Shown here one piece after another: positions 5,836 through 8,092 of a stretch of DNA of 8,092 nucleotides; within the stretch, counting starts at the first letter, position 1; each line of letters opens with the position of its first letter. The DNA is from Bordetella parapertussis (GTDB lineage: Bacteria; Pseudomonadota; Gammaproteobacteria; Burkholderiales; Burkholderiaceae_C): positions 1 through 8,092 of the forward strand of contig CAMDAN010000098.1 of assembly GCA_945888535.1 (NCBI GenBank). Reading direction: 5' to 3'. Under the pieces are notes generated by a model. The model was given only the letters and a program-made list of their open reading frames with translations. It was not told the DNA's origin and ran no database searches. A program made the position numbers and the translations under genes.

Positions 5836-6452
5836 TACACCGCACCTCTTTCTAGGGAGTCTTTTTTTGACAAAGTCCGGTAGGCCCATAAAAACGCGGG
5901 GATACCAAGCCCCATCAAAACCCAGGCCAAAGGAATACGCAGCCAAGCGATGGCAAGCAAGGTAAGCACCGCCAACACAAAGCAGGCCCAACGGCCCATG
6001 GAATTGGATTTCAATGCGGAAATAAGTTTGAGCCCCGTCCCTGCAATCAAACCAGCTGATACCGCACCCATGCCCTTAAGCGCACCTATTACTGCCGGTT
6101 CATGAGAGACGCCGCTTAAGGCAACAGCCAAGGCCAGCACCACCACCAAGGGAAGCGCCATCATTCCGGTGAGCGCTGCCAAAGCGCCGCGCCAGCCAAA
6201 AAATCGATCGCCAATCATCAGTGCGATATTGACCACATTTGGCCCCGGCATGATTTGAGCGACGGCCCAATCTTCGACAAACTCTTCGGTGCTGAGCCAC
6301 TTTTTATTTTCAACCAACTCGCGTTGAACGACGGCGAGAACTCCGCCAAAGCCTTGGATTGCTAGCCAAGAAAATGCGATGAAGAGTTCGGTGACAGAAG
6401 AGGGGCGCGGTTTTTCAGAAAGGACAGAAAATTCTTGGTGCACTGAAGACAT
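5835..6452 (-). CDS. chrA: ChrA-type chromate transporter, first short subunit
   Basis: This is the first of the paired short-chain CHR proteins, 205 residues. A polar N-terminus (1-19) precedes the CHR domain: LFIAFSWLAIQGFGGVLAV (23-41, with the conserved FGG at 35-37), KKWLSTEEFVEDWAVAQ, and the signature AQIMPGPN (65-72). About four further hydrophobic segments lie between 88 and 191. It is homologous to the second subunit (compare AQAAPGPN there), as expected for halves that pair in the membrane. The ATG at 6452 has AAGG four bases upstream. The 23-base gap to the DUF1254 gene suggests one operon. Without a chrB regulator or other metal gene nearby, a chromate-resistance role is inferred from the family only. 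Confidence 0.88.
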   Translation of the reverse strand: MSSVHQEFSVLSEKPRPSSVTELFIAFSWLAIQGFGGVLAVVQRELVENKKWLSTEEFVEDWAVAQIMPGPNVVNIALMIGDRFFGWRGALAALTGMMALPLVVVLALAVALSGVSHEPAVIGALKGMGAVSAGLIAGTGLKLISALKSNSMGRWACFVLAVLTLLAIAWLRIPLAWVLMGLGIPAFLWAYRTLSKKDSLERGAV

Positions 6453-6475
6453 TCGACCTTAAAAGTAATTCGCCT

Positions 6476-7039
6476 TTAGGCTTTGCTACAAACCAGTGTG
6501 CGCCGAGCAGGCTCAACTACCGATTTTTCTTTGGCGTAATCGGTGGTCAAAACGCGCATCAGTAAAAAACCGCTGCGTGATGGGCTTACCACCACTTCCG
6601 CCCCCGAAGGAATGTTTTGGTTATGGGCTTCACCCGTATCCGATACCAGCCAAAGATTGACCGGCTTGCCTTGCGATTGGCGGTCATTACGGACAAAGAA
6701 GTTATCGCTGTTGGCGCTGTACAAGGCAATCGACCAATAGTTTTTGAGCTTGGGGTTGGCGGTGATTCTTACGGGGCCACTAGAGAGATCAAAGGCACAC
6801 ACCGAATACAGTAAATCTGGACTGGGCATCACCACCGAGCGCGAGCGGGCTGTGACCGCTTCAGGAAACGCCGCTTGGTTTTGCATATTCATTTTTTGCG
6901 CCATCGGCCCGTGCATCAGCACTTGCATGATGAGTCTTGGCGCGGCCCATACCGCGAGCAAATGCACCAAGATGGCGGTGACCAATAAGGTCAAGATACG
7001 GTAAAACCAAAGCCGTTGGGATGTGGTGAAATTCTTCAT
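6476..7039 (-). CDS. DUF1254 family membrane-anchored protein
   Basis: The 187-residue product has one N-terminal membrane helix (about 13-32, WFYRILTLLVTAILVHLLAV) followed by a DUF1254-like domain, probably facing the periplasm. Recognisable family segments are PSPDLLYSVCAFDLSSGPVR (72-91), YWSIALYSANSDNFFVRND (101-119) and the C-terminal SRSGFLLMRVLTT (154-166). DUF1254 is usually found together with DUF1214, either fused in a protein of over 400 residues or as two adjacent genes; here they are adjacent. The ATG overlaps the stop of the DUF1214 gene as ATGA, and GGGGA lies 6 bases upstream as a ribosome-binding site. Biochemical function is unknown to me. Location next to ChrA subunits hints at an envelope role, which is inference only. 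Confidence 0.8.
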   Translation of the reverse strand: MKNFTTSQRLWFYRILTLLVTAILVHLLAVWAAPRLIMQVLMHGPMAQKMNMQNQAAFPEAVTARSRSVVMPSPDLLYSVCAFDLSSGPVRITANPKLKNYWSIALYSANSDNFFVRNDRQSQGKPVNLWLVSDTGEAHNQNIPSGAEVVVSPSRSGFLLMRVLTTDYAKEKSVVEPARRTLVCSKA

Positions 7040-7650
7040 GCGCAGTCCCCAATGCGCTGAATGGACGGGGCCTGCAAGGCCTGGGGTGCGGCTTGTAACG
7101 CGGGCTCTGGGTTGTACAAACGCAAGGTTAAGAGCAGACCTCTGCGTCCTGGCGTAGGCAGCCAGTAACTATCGCCTTGCGCAACTGGACCTGTCGTGAA
7201 TGAAAAGTCTCCAGCGGCGTTCAGTTGGGCGGTACTACCGTTGAGGCTGTATTTTCCGTTGGGCGCGTCAAATAAAAACATGTCATCGGCATACGCCGTA
7301 ATACTCCACCAACGTGCCGCAGGGGGCGTGCCACTGATACGGTAATTGCATTGTGATTGGAGGCTGTGGCCCGCATCATCGCGCGTCGCAACGAAATACA
7401 TGGTCTCATCTCGCCCAAGCGCCAATAAGGCGTTGACTGCAACCGTAGCGCGGGTGTACATGCCCGCGTCCAAGCTACCTGCATGCATATTCGCACGCCA
7501 TGCCCCAACTTCTACCGAGGGATTCATCCACGCGGCTTTTTTGAGTACCCAATACGCAGAACCAAGACCCATGGCGACTGCACCGAGGTAAAGCAACGCG
7601 GCAATACCAATGCGTTTGGCGCGAGCGCTCCAATGGGCTTGGCTTGGCAT
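7036..7650 (-). CDS. DUF1214 family membrane-anchored protein
   Basis: The 204-residue product has one N-terminal membrane helix (about 13-35), then a DUF1214-like domain. Family-like segments are LLALGRDETMYFVATRDDAG (75-94), NYRISGTPPAARWWSITAYADDMFLF (102-127), a short NGKYSLNG turn (131-138), and the closing PTPGRRGLLLTLRLYNPEP (165-183). The last is the typical DUF1214 end, where a glycine-rich loop is followed by a beta strand and LYNP. The ATG at 7650 is chosen because it begins 2 bases after the stop of the upstream gene and has AGGG upstream. The frame stays open to about 7986, but that extension overlaps the small membrane gene and is not protein-like. It is coupled to the DUF1254 gene by ATGA, so the two products probably act together. 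Confidence 0.8.
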   Translation of the reverse strand: MPSQAHWSARAKRIGIAALLYLGAVAMGLGSAYWVLKKAAWMNPSVEVGAWRANMHAGSLDAGMYTRATVAVNALLALGRDETMYFVATRDDAGHSLQSQCNYRISGTPPAARWWSITAYADDMFLFDAPNGKYSLNGSTAQLNAAGDFSFTTGPVAQGDSYWLPTPGRRGLLLTLRLYNPEPALQAAPQALQAPSIQRIGDCA

Positions 7651-7652
7651 GG

Positions 7653-7937
7653 TTAAAGCCCTGCTTTTTCCGCTTGGTTGAGACGATACGCTTTGGCCAA
7701 GGGCATCCAATGCAGCAAACCGTACAACATTGCCAAGACAAAACTCAAATACACCGAGCCGGCGTAGGACTTGATGTATTTGAAGGCGAATAAACATTCG
7801 AGTGCATGGATAGCCAATATTGCCAGTGCCAAGCGTTGAACCACAGGTCCGGCCTCCATCGGTAACACCACGAACAAAGATACCAAGGCCTAGGCGTAAG
7901 CGCCAAGCAAATTGGCTTTGAAAAAAGTAATCAACAT
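7653..7937 (-). pseudogene. Small membrane protein gene with an in-frame amber codon near its start
   Basis: Reading from the ATG at 7937, the frame gives MLITFFKANLLGAYA, then TAG (7890-7892), then A-LVSLFVVLP and an unbroken hydrophobic protein to the TAA at 7653; the whole reading is 94 codons. The amber is codon 16, inside the first of about three hydrophobic segments (codons 3-26, 33-52 and 61-80). The seamless membrane character on both sides suggests a recent nonsense change, for example TGG or CAG to TAG, or a sequencing error. Alternatively the real protein starts after the stop, at TTG 7886 (77 residues) or ATG 7859 (68 residues), but neither has a convincing ribosome-binding site. 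The pattern AIHALECLFAF...YGLLHWMPL looks like a conserved small membrane family, which I cannot name. It lies 2 bases upstream of the DUF1214 gene. Confidence 0.55.
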
Positions 7938-7991
7938 GGGGTAAACGTTTGAGGTTAGCGGTAGGGGTCTGCGGTTGGGGCGACAAGGGCG

Positions 7992-8092
7992 CTAGTTCAA
8001 GCGCTTCTTAATGATTTCAGTGGAGTTGGCAGGCAGACTAAACAGCATACCGTCTTCCCCCACAGTCATCGGCCCTTTGAAAAACTTTGCGG
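7992..8092 (-). CDS. C-terminal end of an unidentified gene (5' end outside window)
   Basis: On the minus strand the frame from 8090 to the TAG at 7992-7994 stays open for 32 residues: AKFFKGPMTVGEDG (1-14) and MLFSLPANSTEIIKKRLN (15-32). The other two minus frames are closed by stops in this stretch. The piece looks like the tail of a normal soluble protein, ending in a charged helix, and could belong to a gene entering from the right edge. It is also possible that the protein starts inside the window at the ATG of MTVGEDG. I do not recognise the family. It is followed by 54 bases before the small membrane gene, in the same orientation. Confidence 0.5.
   Translation of the reverse strand, partial: AKFFKGPMTVGEDGMLFSLPANSTEIIKKRLN

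Noticed and set aside
5324..5965. Long plus-strand open frame of 213 codons opposite the ChrA pair
   Set aside because: It is antisense to a clear transporter gene, is rich in Lys, Pro and Ser, and has no recognisable domain.
5836..5991. Upstream extension of the second ChrA frame, or a frameshifted single chrA gene
   Set aside because: Both halves have their own start, ribosome-binding site and PGPN signature, and the TAATG junction is a normal two-gene arrangement rather than a broken gene.
7651..7986. Upstream extension of the DUF1214 frame
   Set aside because: It overlaps the small membrane gene in another frame, is rich in Arg, Gly and Cys as shadow frames are, and the ATG at 7650 follows directly on the upstream stop.

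Overview
The window looks like chromosomal backbone of a betaproteobacterium of moderate GC, most likely in the order Burkholderiales (Comamonadaceae or relatives). This is inferred from protein character and gene content: a cystathionine beta-lyase with bulky betaproteobacterial features, a DUF2189 membrane protein, a small lysine-rich protein of a type I associate with this group, and a two-gene ChrA pair. I see no transposase, integrase, phage gene, CRISPR array, rRNA or tRNA. Nearly every base is coding and no gap exceeds about 70 bases.

Layout. Positions 3-542 (+) hold the C-terminal part of a cystathionine beta-lyase (metC) running in from the left edge. It is followed by a DUF2189 multi-pass membrane protein (608-1411, +) and a 62-residue lysine-rich protein with a TTG start (1460-1648, +). 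This block meets a minus-strand pair head-on: tRNA 2-selenouridine synthase selU/mnmH (1658-2722) and, upstream of it, a TesA-like GDSL esterase (2719-3366), joined by an ATGA overlap. The esterase start codon overlaps the start codon of a divergent LolD/YbbA-type ABC ATPase (3365-4039, +). Next on the plus strand come 23S rRNA methyltransferase rlmB (4073-4852) and a small lipoprotein (4871-5224). From 5242 to the right edge everything is on the minus strand. In transcription order it reads: the end of an unidentified gene (right edge to 7992), a small membrane protein gene with an in-frame amber codon (7937-7653), a DUF1214 protein (7650-7036), a DUF1254 protein (7039-6476), and the two halves of a short-chain ChrA chromate-type transporter (6452-5835 and 5835-5242).

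How the genes relate. The divergent esterase/ABC ATPase pair mirrors tesA-ybbA of E. coli, but the FtsX-like permease (YbbP) expected after the ATPase is absent and rlmB takes its place. selU and rlmB are RNA modification genes. The right-hand minus-strand genes are packed with overlaps of 1-4 bases or gaps of 2-23 bases, so they look like one operon coding for membrane or envelope proteins that ends in the ChrA pair.

Most of the window is ordinary housekeeping sequence. The points most worth a second look are the overlapping start codons at 3364-3367, the amber codon at 7890-7892, the missing permease, the DUF1214/DUF1254-ChrA linkage, and the palindrome at 1646-1660 that contains the stop codons of two convergent genes. 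I did not find a convincing new defence or mobile system.
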